DNA of 64,000 nucleotides from Cerasibacillus terrae (GTDB lineage Bacteria; Bacillota; Bacilli; Bacillales; Amphibacillaceae). Below are positions 17,948-27,626 of this stretch, piece by piece; position 1 is the stretch's first letter; each line of letters opens with the position of its first letter. The stretch is taken from contig NZ_VDUW01000010.1 in the NCBI RefSeq assembly GCF_008039555.1, positions 1-64,000 on the forward strand. Reading direction: 5' to 3'. Under the pieces are notes generated by a model. It was not told the DNA's origin, ran no database searches, and saw only the letters and a program-made list of their open reading frames with translations. A program made the translations under genes and the position numbers.

Positions 17948-18802
17948 ATGAACATCCAATTTATGACAGATGGTGGAGCAGATATTCCAGAACATTTTCA
18001 TGAGATAATGGATATTATTATTGTTCCCCTCTACCTACATTTTAAAGATGGAGAATATAAAACAGGCAATATAGATATGACCACTTTCTTTCAAAAAATA
18101 AAAGAAACAAATGAATTACCACAATCTGCTGCACCAAGTCCACATGATTTTTATGAAGCGTATAAAAAGGTAGATCCAACAAAGCCGATTATTATGCTTA
18201 GTTTAACAAAAGGACTTAGTAGTACATATGACCATGCTGTACTTGGAAAAGACATGCTATTAGAAGAGGAACCAGAACGTAAAATTACGGTCATTAATAC
18301 GAAAACAGCTTCCTGTGGTATTGCTTTACTGCTTCACGAATCTTTTCAAAAAGTAAAAGAAAATTATTCCTATGAAGAACTCGTGAACCATCTTGAAGAA
18401 AGAGTGGAACAAACAACAACATTGTTCGTCTTAAAAACATTAGAAAACTTAATCCTTGGTGGAAGACTAGACAGGGTTAGAGGTGCCATTGCCAAAACAT
18501 TAAATATTAAATTATTAATGAAGGCCAATGATGAACGTGGAGATATTGATGTTATTGAAAAAGTGCGTGGTAATAAAAAGGCCATCAATCGCTTCATTGA
18601 ACAAATTGGGATACATGCCAAACAATTTGAAGATAAAATTATCACCATGACCCATTGTAATGATGAGAACCGAGCAAAAAAGGTCCTAGATATGATCACG
18701 GAAAAGTATCCCTTTAAAGATGCTATTTTATCTGAAACTGGTCCATTAATTTCTACTTATGGTGGAGAAGGGGCACTTGTTATATCCTTCTTCAATAAAT
18801 AA
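17948..18802 (+). CDS. DegV family fatty-acid-binding protein
   Basis: The 284-residue protein belongs to the DegV/FakB family, which binds a single fatty acid. FakB-type members present it to the kinase FakA for phosphorylation and membrane lipid synthesis. The N-terminal MTDGGADIP, the PSPHDFYEAY segment and LENLILGGRLDRVRGAIAKTL are family landmarks. AGTAGGTGTG precedes the ATG. An extended -10 TGTTATACT lies about 45 bases upstream. Whether this copy is a true FakB is not shown, as no fakA is in the window. Confidence 0.9.
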   Translation: MNIQFMTDGGADIPEHFHEIMDIIIVPLYLHFKDGEYKTGNIDMTTFFQKIKETNELPQSAAPSPHDFYEAYKKVDPTKPIIMLSLTKGLSSTYDHAVLGKDMLLEEEPERKITVINTKTASCGIALLLHESFQKVKENYSYEELVNHLEERVEQTTTLFVLKTLENLILGGRLDRVRGAIAKTLNIKLLMKANDERGDIDVIEKVRGNKKAINRFIEQIGIHAKQFEDKIITMTHCNDENRAKKVLDMITEKYPFKDAILSETGPLISTYGGEGALVISFFNK

Positions 18803-18808
18803 ACGATA

Positions 18809-18840
18809 AAAATGTCCCATAATCAATTATGGGACATTTT
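18809..18840. terminator. Bidirectional terminator after degV
   Basis: AAAATGTCCCATAAT pairs perfectly with its complement around a 2-base loop, with A- and T-runs at the ends. The last codons of the opposite-strand esterase lie inside it. Confidence 0.9.
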
Positions 18841-19563
18841 ATTTTTGCTATCACAACATGATCTTTCTATGTTCATTGGTTCTGTGAGAAAATCGTACAC
18901 CATCTTATTTAAGGTTTCTTTATCACTTCCTAAGCAAATAAGATGATTCGATTCTTCAAAAAAGACGATTTCCTTTTGTTTAGAGGGAATTTCTTTATCT
19001 AAATAATACGCTGTTTGATATGGTACAAGACCATCCATTTGTCCCTGTGCAATGAAAACAGGCGACTTCACGTTTTTTAAATACTTCCGTGTAAGGCGAA
19101 CTAATTTCATAAATTCGATGTTTGCCTTGAATGGAACTTCTCCCCATTTTCCTTTATAGTTTAAGTAGTATTCATTTTCTTGAAGGTTTCCTTTTATACC
19201 GTCTTCAATTACTTCTCCTAAATGAACAAAAAGTTTACGAAAAGACAAATATTTCCCCGCAGTTGCTAGAAGCACTAATTTCGTGACATCATATTTGGCT
19301 GCTAAATAGACAGCAATCATTCCGCCCATTGAAAAGCCAATAACATAAACAATATCACATCTTTTGCGTAGTTCAACATATGCCTTTTCCGCTGCCGACA
19401 TCCATTCTTCATAAGATACATCTTCTAATTCGAGCTGGTTCCCATGCCCGGGTAATATAGGTACTTGTATCTCCCAGTTCGTCCGTTTTTGTAAATAGCC
19501 TGTTAATGGTTCAAGCTCATGTGGACTACCTGTATATCCGTGTATCAGTAAGCAACCAATCAT
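18823..19563 (-). CDS. Alpha/beta hydrolase, carboxylesterase (Est30-like)
   Basis: This 246-residue cytoplasmic hydrolase has the nucleophile elbow GFSMGG, the acid Asp in GQMDGLVP and the catalytic His in ESNHLICL. The N-terminal LLIHGYTGSPHELEPL supplies the oxyanion hole. The length and order match the small thermostable carboxylesterases of Bacillus and Geobacillus. The C-terminal tail, ending SKNKMSHN, runs into the shared terminator hairpin and is probably not functional. AGGGGAATG precedes the ATG. The substrate is unknown, though such enzymes hydrolyse short-chain esters. Confidence 0.88.
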   Translation of the reverse strand: MIGCLLIHGYTGSPHELEPLTGYLQKRTNWEIQVPILPGHGNQLELEDVSYEEWMSAAEKAYVELRKRCDIVYVIGFSMGGMIAVYLAAKYDVTKLVLLATAGKYLSFRKLFVHLGEVIEDGIKGNLQENEYYLNYKGKWGEVPFKANIEFMKLVRLTRKYLKNVKSPVFIAQGQMDGLVPYQTAYYLDKEIPSKQKEIVFFEESNHLICLGSDKETLNKMVYDFLTEPMNIERSCCDSKNKMSHN

Positions 19564-19668
19564 CGTTCATTCCCCTAACTTCCTATTCCTTATCAGTATA
19601 CCAACACCACCCATTTAAAGATATATATAAGCACTCCCTCTATTTTTCCTTCCAGCACACAAAACACC

Positions 19669-20133
19669 TTATTTGACTGTAAGACTTTTTACTAACGCAT
19701 TAAATTGTTTTACAATTGGACTAACCTGATGATAAACATTCGCCATCTGTCCAACCGTTGACAACATTTTATCTAAATTAAATTGGCCATTTTCATCATT
19801 AAAATAGTTTAAAATACTATTTGCCGGAATGTTTTGTCCTTCTTGTTGATAATCTTGTGGAATATCTTGCATGTTCATTTGTGCCTCATTCCAATAAGAA
19901 GGTTGCATCGGCTTTGCGAATTGCGTGAATGGAGACATTGTTTGGTAATGTGGCTCGGAAGATGCTTCACTTATTGGATGGTACATACCTTCATTCGGAT
20001 TAAAAGGTGGGTGTACAGGTGGGCGTAAATTAGCTGGATAAGCCCCTTGTATATATGGACTTTCCATTCGAGATGGATATCCCTGTCTTGGTATCTGATT
20101 ATAGGTTGGATGATTATGTGCATTTCTATACAT
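19669..20133 (-). CDS. YppG-like protein
   Basis: This 154-residue protein has a Pro/Tyr/Gln-rich N-terminal half (repeated NHPTY, PSRMESPY, HPPFNPNEG). The short C-terminal domain, with FNDENGQFNLDKMLSTVGQM and YHQVSPIVKQF, resembles the YppG family of sporulating Bacillaceae. I chose the ATG at 20133 because AAAGGATGTG lies about 9 bases upstream; the longer frame back to 20202 has no site. The composition is like spore surface proteins, but a coat role is only an inference. The annotation by family is from memory of the C-terminal motif. Confidence 0.7.
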   Translation of the reverse strand: MYRNAHNHPTYNQIPRQGYPSRMESPYIQGAYPANLRPPVHPPFNPNEGMYHPISEASSEPHYQTMSPFTQFAKPMQPSYWNEAQMNMQDIPQDYQQEGQNIPANSILNYFNDENGQFNLDKMLSTVGQMANVYHQVSPIVKQFNALVKSLTVK

Positions 20134-20170
20134 GGATGAAACACATCCTTTATTATCAATACTTATAATT

Positions 20171-21580
20171 CTATTGTATGTGTAAGAAATAAACTTGTGC
20201 ATGGATCTGTTGTTTTAAAGGGTAAATAAAAAACAGAGCACCACATGATAAAATAGGGTAAAATCCACTTCCAATGATAAGTAAAAAGGCCAAACCACTG
20301 TACCACTTTTCCTTAACAAATAGGACGCTTTTTTTAGCTAAAAGCGCAATGCTTTGATTCATCTGTACATGATACATATACATAAAAGAAATAATAATCA
20401 GGAACAATTGTAAGGGTGTCCAATATGTAAAATGAAAAGAAAAGTAAGTCATGATACATATGACAATCGGAAGACTCCCAATCACCACCCATTTAAAAAA
20501 TGATTGTTTATATGCATGTAAATCCCAAGGCAGAACTTCCACGATATCCGATTTAAATTGATCCATAAAAAATGATGCAACACTTGATGCATATACAAAG
20601 ACAGCAACAGCAATACCAATAAACATAAGAATCTTTTTCGGAGTAAATGGTAAAATAATTAACATCAATAATAATGCTCCAATTAACCATACAATTAATT
20701 CCATATTTTTCGCGAAATAAACTTGCCATATTCGGTTATGGATACTCTTTGTTGTGTAGGTAAATGGCTTTTTTCGATAGGAAAGATGTTGAAAAATACT
20801 AAATTTCCGCTGCCGTTTAAAACGTGTTTTCGAAACAGCACCAATCCACTTGATATTCCACACATGAAAATCACTTACTTCTGTTACTCTGCTCCATTTA
20901 ATACGTTGAAATAATACTGGTAACAACCATATATTGATAAGTATGATTCCTGTAAAAACAATGATACCTATCAACTGTTGGCTGTTGATTAATACACTAT
21001 ATCCATTCAAGATAAAAAGGAAAATAAGACATACTAATTTGATGTACCATTTTTGTTGAAATAATTTCCACTGTGGAATGGTCATACATATTTCTACAAA
21101 AAGAAATAGTAAAATATACGAAATAACAACCGAACTTGCAATAGGTGTAAGGATTATGACGAAAAATCCAATCACACTCCATATTAATAACCGTTTCAAT
21201 ACTTTTTCCAAAGCAGTCAACAACCAAAGTTTTTTCCGTGAATAAGGGAGAATACTTAACTGATATTCTGAATTGGTAAAAATCACTCCTGGATTTCGGA
21301 ATGATTGCGTAATATATCGGATTGGTAAAATCGTTAAAATAAGAGGAAGTCTTTCTTGTGCTTGTCTTTCTATCCAGATAAACTCGCTTTCATAAGCAGC
21401 TAATATATCACCAAAAATAAAGAAACTTAAAAAGACATAACCAAATAATACAATTAGGTAGGCACTAGTTGTTTTATCGATGACGGTTTGGAAACCCATC
21501 TTATAAATACGTCTTTTTTTCTTGGACCGATTTTCCCTTAAAAATAGATACGCTTTCCAGGTAGACGGTGAATGATTCAT
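20171..21580 (-). CDS. ABC transporter permease, EcsB-like
   Basis: This 469-residue protein has about ten hydrophobic segments and a basic N terminus (LRENRSKKKRR). It resembles EcsB, the membrane partner of EcsA. The start codon overlaps the end of the ATPase gene in an ATGA arrangement. Ecs transporters of Bacillus influence secretion and regulated intramembrane proteolysis, and the cargo is debated. Since this locus is not next to hit or ecsC, it may be a paralogue of the main ecsAB; I therefore leave the symbol blank. Confidence 0.82.
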   Translation of the reverse strand: MNHSPSTWKAYLFLRENRSKKKRRIYKMGFQTVIDKTTSAYLIVLFGYVFLSFFIFGDILAAYESEFIWIERQAQERLPLILTILPIRYITQSFRNPGVIFTNSEYQLSILPYSRKKLWLLTALEKVLKRLLIWSVIGFFVIILTPIASSVVISYILLFLFVEICMTIPQWKLFQQKWYIKLVCLIFLFILNGYSVLINSQQLIGIIVFTGIILINIWLLPVLFQRIKWSRVTEVSDFHVWNIKWIGAVSKTRFKRQRKFSIFQHLSYRKKPFTYTTKSIHNRIWQVYFAKNMELIVWLIGALLLMLIILPFTPKKILMFIGIAVAVFVYASSVASFFMDQFKSDIVEVLPWDLHAYKQSFFKWVVIGSLPIVICIMTYFSFHFTYWTPLQLFLIIISFMYMYHVQMNQSIALLAKKSVLFVKEKWYSGLAFLLIIGSGFYPILSCGALFFIYPLKQQIHAQVYFLHIQ

Positions 21581-22272
21581 TGTTCTCGCCGCCTCTTTAT
21601 AGTTTTAAATTCATTAATCGTACCTGTTTGAATCATCTTACCTTCTTGTAACATAATATAATGATGGGCTATATTTTTTACACGGTCCAATTGATGGGTT
21701 GTTAATAAAACACTAGTACCATTTGCTATTTTTTCACGAAGAATTTCCTCAAAATATTGAATGGCATATATATCTAAACCCATAAACGGTTCATCAATAA
21801 CCAAAAGTGGTGCATCAGGAAGAAAGGCACAGATTGTTTGAACTTTTTGCCGCATCCCTTTTGATAATGCTTCTGGATATTCATTCTGCTTATCAGTCAG
21901 TTCAAACCCTTTTAAATATCTTTCTATCCGCTCATGTAAAATTTCCTCTTCGATATGATAACTTTTTCCATATAATTGGAAATGCTGCATAACAGTGAAC
22001 TCTGTTAAAAGCAATGGTTCCTCTGGCAAATATGAAATTTGTTGTTTAAACTTAAGGAAATCTTCATCTTGATCAAATTTTTCCATTACTGTTAGTTGTC
22101 CAGACGCTTTTTCTAGTATTCCGAGGATGGTTTTAATTAATGTTGATTTTCCTGCACCATTATGGCCAACTAAAGCCATTACTTCTCCACTATTTACATC
22201 AAATGTAATTCCATCTAATATTTTTTTATTGGATAAAACGGTTGTAACGTCATGTACTTGTAATGTTTTCAA
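21577..22272 (-). CDS. ABC transporter ATPase, EcsA-like
   Basis: This 231-residue ATPase has Walker A GHNGAGKST, signature LSKGMRQKVQT, Walker B LLVIDEPFMGLD and the switch histidine in TTHQLD. SKGMRQK and DEPFMGLD are typical of EcsA. I chose the TTG at 22272 (MKTLQVHD), preceded by AAAGGTG at 5 bases; the GTG three codons earlier lies in that site. It is translationally coupled to the permease. Confidence 0.85.
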   Translation of the reverse strand: MKTLQVHDVTTVLSNKKILDGITFDVNSGEVMALVGHNGAGKSTLIKTILGILEKASGQLTVMEKFDQDEDFLKFKQQISYLPEEPLLLTEFTVMQHFQLYGKSYHIEEEILHERIERYLKGFELTDKQNEYPEALSKGMRQKVQTICAFLPDAPLLVIDEPFMGLDIYAIQYFEEILREKIANGTSVLLTTHQLDRVKNIAHHYIMLQEGKMIQTGTINEFKTIKRRREQ

Positions 22273-22430
22273 AGTAATCACCTTTTTTAAAGATTATCTA
22301 TCTACCATACGAATGATATACATAATAGTTTCACTTTATTTTATTCTAGCAATTTCTTTTGAAATAGTATTTAATATAGCTAGAGGGTCTTATTTGATCT
22401 TCTTATTATTTACATATTAGGGGGAAGAAA

Positions 22431-23369
22431 ATGAAAAGACTTTATAGTCTCATACTTATGGTTGCTTTAACCCTTGCGTTGGTAGCATGTGGTGGAGATT
22501 CAGACGAAGCCAAGGATGATGGCAATGCAGATAATAAAGACAAAGGTGCGGAAACACCAGATACACTTGTTATGGGATTTGTACCATCACAAGATTCTGG
22601 AAATATTGCTAGCACTGTTGAACCTTTGGCAGAGCGTTTATCAGAGGAACTCGGAATTGAAGTAGAAGGAAAAGTAATGGTAAACTACAATGCTTTAATA
22701 GAAGCAATGGGGGCTGAACAAGTCCAAATCGGGTTTATCCCTGCTTTTGGTTATGTAATCGCAAATGAGCAATACGATACTGAAGTTATTTTAAAATCCA
22801 TTCGCCATGGTTCTGGATCATACAAAGCTCAATACGTTGTTCGTAGCGATTCTGGAATTGATAGTTTAGAAGATTTGGAAGGTAAAATTTGGGCATATGC
22901 AGATAAAGGATCTACCTCCGGATACTTATTCCCAGCAAGCCAATTGATGGAAAAATTCGACTATGAAAATGGCCCAGAATTGGAAAGTGAATTCTTCGGT
23001 GGTTCCAAACCTGCTGGTGGACATGACACAGCGGCACTTGCCGTATTAGATGGTGAAGCAGATGTTGCTACTACTTTTGATGATGTTCGTGATAATTTAG
23101 AAGAAGATTATCCAGAGATTAAAGAGGATTTAAAGGTTATTGATTACACAGATGAAATCCCAAATGACACCATTTCTGTTACAAAAGGACTTGATTCTGA
23201 ATTGGTTGAAAAGATTAAAGAAGTATTCCTATCGTTTAACGACGATGAAGAAATGATTAAAATCATGCATGATGTATACACTTGGGATGCCATTGAAGAG
23301 GCAACAGATGAAGAATATGAAGTAGTAAGAAAAACATATAAAAAATTCCAAGATGATATTAGTTTATAA
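22431..23369 (+). CDS. phnD: Phosphonate-type ABC transporter, substrate-binding lipoprotein
   Basis: PhnD (312 residues) is the extracellular binding protein of a phosphonate/phosphite-type importer. The signal peptide ends in lipobox LALVAC with the lipid-bearing Cys20. An acidic linker follows. The body carries NYNALIEAMGAEQVQIGF and a segment YADKGSTSGYLFP, where the serines and threonines bind the ligand phosphorus group in characterised PhnD proteins. AGGGGGAAG precedes the ATG. A strong hairpin separates it from phnC. The ligand could be phosphonate, phosphite, phosphate ester or a nucleotide fragment. Confidence 0.92.
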   Translation: MKRLYSLILMVALTLALVACGGDSDEAKDDGNADNKDKGAETPDTLVMGFVPSQDSGNIASTVEPLAERLSEELGIEVEGKVMVNYNALIEAMGAEQVQIGFIPAFGYVIANEQYDTEVILKSIRHGSGSYKAQYVVRSDSGIDSLEDLEGKIWAYADKGSTSGYLFPASQLMEKFDYENGPELESEFFGGSKPAGGHDTAALAVLDGEADVATTFDDVRDNLEEDYPEIKEDLKVIDYTDEIPNDTISVTKGLDSELVEKIKEVFLSFNDDEEMIKIMHDVYTWDAIEEATDEEYEVVRKTYKKFQDDISL

Positions 23370-23380
23370 AGTAATGAGGA

Positions 23381-23410
23381 AAAAGAGAAGATGGAGCCAT
23401 CTTCTCTTTT
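23381..23410 (+). terminator. Intra-operon hairpin between phnD and phnC
   Basis: AAAAGAGAAGATGG pairs perfectly with its complement across a 2-base loop, followed by ATCCTTTTTT. It can act as an attenuator that yields more binding protein than membrane components. Confidence 0.85.
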
Positions 23411-23550
23411 ATCCTTTTTTTAACAGAATTTAATTTATTTAGAAAGACTTTTAACCCTTACAAATATCCATTATACTATAATAGAAGTTGCTTTAAGAAA
23501 GTAAAAGTACTATCTATATTCTGTTGATGATACATAATGGAGGAATCAAT

Positions 23551-24336
23551 GTGATTGAATTTAAAAATGTTGGGTTAGTTTATCCAAATGGGACGGAAGG
23601 TCTTAAAAATATTAATGTTAAAATAAATGATGGAGAATTTGTAGTTATTGTTGGTTTATCCGGTGCAGGTAAATCAACTTTTATTCGAAGTATTAACAGA
23701 TTAGTAACCCCTACATCTGGTACTTTACTTGTAGATAATGAAGACATCCTCCAATATCGCGGTAAAAAGCTGCGCGAACTTCGTACAAAAATCGGAATGA
23801 TTTTTCAAAATTATAATTTAGTAAAGCGTTCGAATGTATTAAAAAATGTACTGGCAGGTCGCCTTGGACATACAGGAACATTACGATCTATTTTTGGTAT
23901 GTATAAAAAGGAAGATATTGCACTTGCATACGAAAGCCTTAAACGGGTGAATATTGCTGATAAAATTTATAATCGTGCAGATGAATTAAGTGGTGGTCAG
24001 CAGCAACGAGTAAGTATTGCTCGTGTACTAACACAAAAACCATCCTATATTCTAGCAGATGAACCTGTAGCATCTTTAGATCCACCTACATCTCACCAAG
24101 TAATGACATATTTAAAGAAGATTAATAAAGAAGACAATATCACAACGATTGTCAATTTACATTTTATCGATATGGCTATGGAATATGCTGATCGGATTAT
24201 TGGGATGCGTGCGGGTGAAATTGTTTTTGATGGTCCTGCTTCAGAAGTAAATGAAAAGACATTTGAACAAATTTATGGAAGAACAATTCGTGAGGATGAT
24301 TTGCGTGGGGAGGCTGAGAAAGTTGAACAACCATGA
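23551..24336 (+). CDS. phnC: Phosphonate-type ABC transporter ATPase
   Basis: PhnC (261 residues) shows Walker A GLSGAGKST, Q-loop MIFQNYNLV, signature LSGGQQQR, Walker B YILADEPVASLD and the switch His in NLHFIDMA. The GTG at 23551 has GGAGGA six bases upstream; the longer reading to 23524 contains that site. TATAAT near 23480 could be a second promoter. It overlaps phnE1 by 14 bases. Confidence 0.93.
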   Translation: MIEFKNVGLVYPNGTEGLKNINVKINDGEFVVIVGLSGAGKSTFIRSINRLVTPTSGTLLVDNEDILQYRGKKLRELRTKIGMIFQNYNLVKRSNVLKNVLAGRLGHTGTLRSIFGMYKKEDIALAYESLKRVNIADKIYNRADELSGGQQQRVSIARVLTQKPSYILADEPVASLDPPTSHQVMTYLKKINKEDNITTIVNLHFIDMAMEYADRIIGMRAGEIVFDGPASEVNEKTFEQIYGRTIREDDLRGEAEKVEQP

Positions 24337-25138
24337 TCATAGATCAGCGCAGGTAAAAACACCTTCCATATATCCTACGAAAACAAAGGCACAAATAACC
24401 ATTATATTTTTTATTGTTATTGGTTTTTATTTATATAGTATGGTGAAAACACAACAAGAAATGGTAGGTGGCTTTAACAACGCTATCAGTAATATGTGGA
24501 ATGTGATGTTGAAATTCTTTCCACCGAATTTAGAAGTTATTGGTGCCGTATGGCCCCCAATGGCGACAACCATTCAAATGGCAATTATTGCAACAACTAT
24601 TGCTACTATTTTAACGATTCCATTAGCACTACTATCTGCGCAAAATATTACAACATCTAAACCACTCTATTATACAACAAGAACCATACTTAATATTTTG
24701 CGTACGATTCCTGATTTGGTTCTAGCCGTTATCTTTGTTGGGTTATTTGGAATCGGTGTGTTACCAGGGATTTTAGCTCTGATTGTCTTTTCTTTAGGTA
24801 TTTTAGCCAAATTAATTAGTGAGACCATTGAAGCGGTAGATATGAATCCATTAGAGGCAATGCGTGCATCTGGTGCTAATTCGATTCAAATGATTGCATA
24901 TGGATTAGTCCCACAAGTTCTACCTCAATTTACATCTTTTGTTTTGTACGTATTAGAACTTAATATTCGTGCATCTGTCGTTCTAGGTTTAGTAGGTGCA
25001 GGTGGTATTGGACTAATTTTAGACCAACAGCTTGGATTTTATAATTATCCAAATGCAATGACCATTATTTTAGTCATCTTTGTCGTTGTCTTAACGATAG
25101 AATATATTAGTAATAAAATAAGGGAGGCATTGATTTAA
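24323..25138 (+). CDS. phnE: Phosphonate-type ABC transporter permease 1
   Basis: This 271-residue permease of the binding-protein-dependent type has about six hydrophobic segments. The cytoplasmic EAA loop is EAVDMNPLEAMRASGANSIQ. I chose the TTG at 24323 with GGGGAGG nine bases before it; this overlaps the phnC stop by 14 bases. The stop codon abuts the start of the second permease. Two phnE paralogues side by side are usual in Firmicutes and form a heterodimeric channel. Confidence 0.9.
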   Translation: MNNHDHRSAQVKTPSIYPTKTKAQITIIFFIVIGFYLYSMVKTQQEMVGGFNNAISNMWNVMLKFFPPNLEVIGAVWPPMATTIQMAIIATTIATILTIPLALLSAQNITTSKPLYYTTRTILNILRTIPDLVLAVIFVGLFGIGVLPGILALIVFSLGILAKLISETIEAVDMNPLEAMRASGANSIQMIAYGLVPQVLPQFTSFVLYVLELNIRASVVLGLVGAGGIGLILDQQLGFYNYPNAMTIILVIFVVVLTIEYISNKIREALI

Positions 25139-25939
25139 ATGAATACACAAACACTCCCACCGAAACCGAAAGTATCGATATGGAAAAAGATTAAGAGAGC
25201 CTTAATCGTATTGATTATCATTGCTATTTATGTTTGGACCTTTGTTGGAATTGAAATCGAATGGGACCGTGCTTTAGAAAGAATTAGTAGAAACTTCGGT
25301 GTCGTTATTCCAAAATTGCTTAGCCCAGATTGGTCACAATTAGGAAAAGTTAGTGCAAGCATGTTAGAAACTATCTTTATTGCATTTGCTGGAACATTTA
25401 TGGCCGCCATATTAGCCCTCCCTTTAGGTTTCTTAGCAGCACAAAATATGTCAGGAAGTAAATTCATCGCTGGAATTGGTAAATGGATTTTATCAGCAAT
25501 TCGTGCATTTCCAAATTTAATTCTAGCTATTTTATTCGTTGTTGCTGTTGGAGTGAACGCTTTTGCTGGGGTGCTTGCCATTGCAATTGGATCCATTGGA
25601 ATGCTAGGAAAACTATATTCCGAAGTAGTTGAATCAATTGATATGAAAATTGTTGAAGCAATGGAAGCAACAGGTGCAAATAAGATTCAAATCTTATTTT
25701 ACGGATATCTACCACAGATAATTCCGGAATTTTTATCCTATGCAATTTATCGTTTTGAAATCGATATTCGTGCTTCTTCTATTCTCGGCCTTGTTGGTGC
25801 AGGTGGTATTGGTACAATGATTCTATTTGCAGCAAATAACCGAGAATGGAATGAAATGGGTTTGATTTTATTAGCAATTATTATTGTTGTTACTGTGATT
25901 GACTTTTTCTCTGCAAGAATTAGGCGTAAAATAGTATAA
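25139..25939 (+). CDS. phnE2: Phosphonate-type ABC transporter permease 2
   Basis: This 266-residue permease is a paralogue of the preceding gene. It carries about six hydrophobic segments and the EAA loop ESIDMKIVEAMEATGANKIQ. The ATG follows directly on the previous stop, with GGGAGG inside the end of phnE1. It completes the phnD-C-E-E set. Confidence 0.92.
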   Translation: MNTQTLPPKPKVSIWKKIKRALIVLIIIAIYVWTFVGIEIEWDRALERISRNFGVVIPKLLSPDWSQLGKVSASMLETIFIAFAGTFMAAILALPLGFLAAQNMSGSKFIAGIGKWILSAIRAFPNLILAILFVVAVGVNAFAGVLAIAIGSIGMLGKLYSEVVESIDMKIVEAMEATGANKIQILFYGYLPQIIPEFLSYAIYRFEIDIRASSILGLVGAGGIGTMILFAANNREWNEMGLILLAIIIVVTVIDFFSARIRRKIV

Positions 25940-26016
25940 TACTAGTAAAAAAGAGGCGAAATGGGGTGGGGTATCTCATTTCGTTTTCTTTACATAATAG
26001 AAAGGATGATTTCTTT

Positions 26017-27591
26017 TTGGATAACAAACAAGTAATCAAAATAATATATACAAGTGATGTACATGGAAATGCCTTACCAATTATATATGGGACAAATAAG
26101 AAAGCACCGATTGGTTTAACCACATATGCAACCGTTGTTAAAAGGGCACGAGAAAAACATGAACATTTGCTTGTGTTAGATAATGGGGATTTAATTCAAG
26201 GGACACCATTTATGACTCATTATTTTAAAGAACATACAGATAAGGAAAATCCCGTCATTACATTAATGAATCATATTGGAATCGATGCAGCAATCATTGG
26301 AAACCATGAATTTAACTTTGGAAGGGATTTACTTAATAAATCTGTTCAACAATCACAATTCCCATGGCTTTCTGCAAATATTTTAAATGACGAAACAGAT
26401 GACCCACTGTTCGGAAAACCTTATATAACGAAAACATTTACCAATGGAATAAAGATTGTAGTTGTTGGTGTTACAACCCATTTCATTCCTAATTGGGAAG
26501 CAGCTGAACATATTAAAGGGATACGCTTTCGGGACGCTTTTACAACGCTAAAGTCTTGGGTTCCCTATATTCATGAAAAAGAAAAGCCTGATATATTAAT
26601 CGTATCTTATCATGGTGGCCTCGAACGAAATTTAGAAACAGGTAAACCGACAGAACCATTAACTGGAGAAAACCAAGGATACCAAATGGCTAAAGAAATA
26701 GACGGGATTGATATTTTACTTACTGGACACCAACATCGTGAGTTAACAGGGCAGATTGGAGACTCCCTTGTTATTCAACCCGGAAAACATGCCCACACCT
26801 ATGGAGAAATTGATATTACATTACAATATCAACAAGATGAATGGATGATTATGGATAAACATGCTGAAGTAAAAGATCTAAAAAATATTCAAGCTGATCA
26901 AGAATTAATCAATAGAATAGAAGCCTTTGAAACATCTACACAAAAGTGGTTAGATGAACCAATTGGAACTATTGATGGCGATATGACAATCACTGACCCC
27001 TTTCAAGTAAGGATTAAAAAACATCCATTTATTGAGTTTATCCAACACGTCCAAATGGATGCAACCGGGGTAGATATTTCTGTTACTTCTTTATTAAATA
27101 ATGAGTCAACCGGATTTTCCACACATGTAAAAATGCGTGATATCGTTTCTAATTATATTTATCCAAACACACTTACTGTACTTGCCTTAACCGGAAAAGA
27201 TATCCTCTTGGCTTTAGAAAAAACAGCGACATATTTCACTATCGATAATGAGGAAGAAATTGCTGTAAATCCTAGCTATATCACCCCGAAACCACAACAT
27301 TATAATTATGATATGTGGGAGGGAATCGAATACACCTTAAATATATCTAAACCAGTTGGTTCACGCGTAGAAAACGTAACCTATCATGGGAAACCATTAG
27401 AAGAAAAACAAACCTATCATGTCGCTATGAATAATTACCGTGCAGGTAGCGGTGGGAATTTTGATATGTTTAAAGGAAAGCCAGTAGTCAAAGACATTCA
27501 GCGGGATATGGTCACATTGATTCGTGAATATATTGAAAGACACGAGATCATTACTGCTAAAACTACAGATAACTTCCACATTATAAAATAA
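26017..27591 (+). CDS. Metallophosphatase / 5'-nucleotidase family protein (YunD-like)
   Basis: The 524-residue protein has the calcineurin-like metallophosphatase motifs DVHGN, DNGD, GNHEF and GHQH, followed by a C-terminal 5'-nucleotidase domain. There is no signal peptide, so it acts in the cytoplasm, unlike the secreted 5'-nucleotidases. I chose the TTG at 26017, which has AAAGGATG 7 bases upstream; the longer frame lacks a site. It lies directly after phnDCEE, as a similar gene does in Staphylococcus aureus. It may release phosphate from an imported phosphorylated compound. Confidence 0.88.
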   Translation: MDNKQVIKIIYTSDVHGNALPIIYGTNKKAPIGLTTYATVVKRAREKHEHLLVLDNGDLIQGTPFMTHYFKEHTDKENPVITLMNHIGIDAAIIGNHEFNFGRDLLNKSVQQSQFPWLSANILNDETDDPLFGKPYITKTFTNGIKIVVVGVTTHFIPNWEAAEHIKGIRFRDAFTTLKSWVPYIHEKEKPDILIVSYHGGLERNLETGKPTEPLTGENQGYQMAKEIDGIDILLTGHQHRELTGQIGDSLVIQPGKHAHTYGEIDITLQYQQDEWMIMDKHAEVKDLKNIQADQELINRIEAFETSTQKWLDEPIGTIDGDMTITDPFQVRIKKHPFIEFIQHVQMDATGVDISVTSLLNNESTGFSTHVKMRDIVSNYIYPNTLTVLALTGKDILLALEKTATYFTIDNEEEIAVNPSYITPKPQHYNYDMWEGIEYTLNISKPVGSRVENVTYHGKPLEEKQTYHVAMNNYRAGSGGNFDMFKGKPVVKDIQRDMVTLIREYIERHEIITAKTTDNFHIIK

Positions 27592-27626
27592 GAAGGGGCT
27601 GCTCAAAGGCAGGCCCTTCTTATTTT
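27590..27626. terminator. Bidirectional terminator
   Basis: AAGAAGGGGCTGC and GGCAGGCCCTTCTT form a stem of about 12 pairs around a short loop, followed by ATTTTA. It ends the phn-nucleotidase operon and touches the stop of the converging PepSY gene. Confidence 0.85.

Noticed and set aside
22282-22430. Pho box before phnD
   Set aside because: TTCACT and TTTACA-like hexamers occur, but not in four copies at an 11-base period. The match is far weaker than before ugpC.
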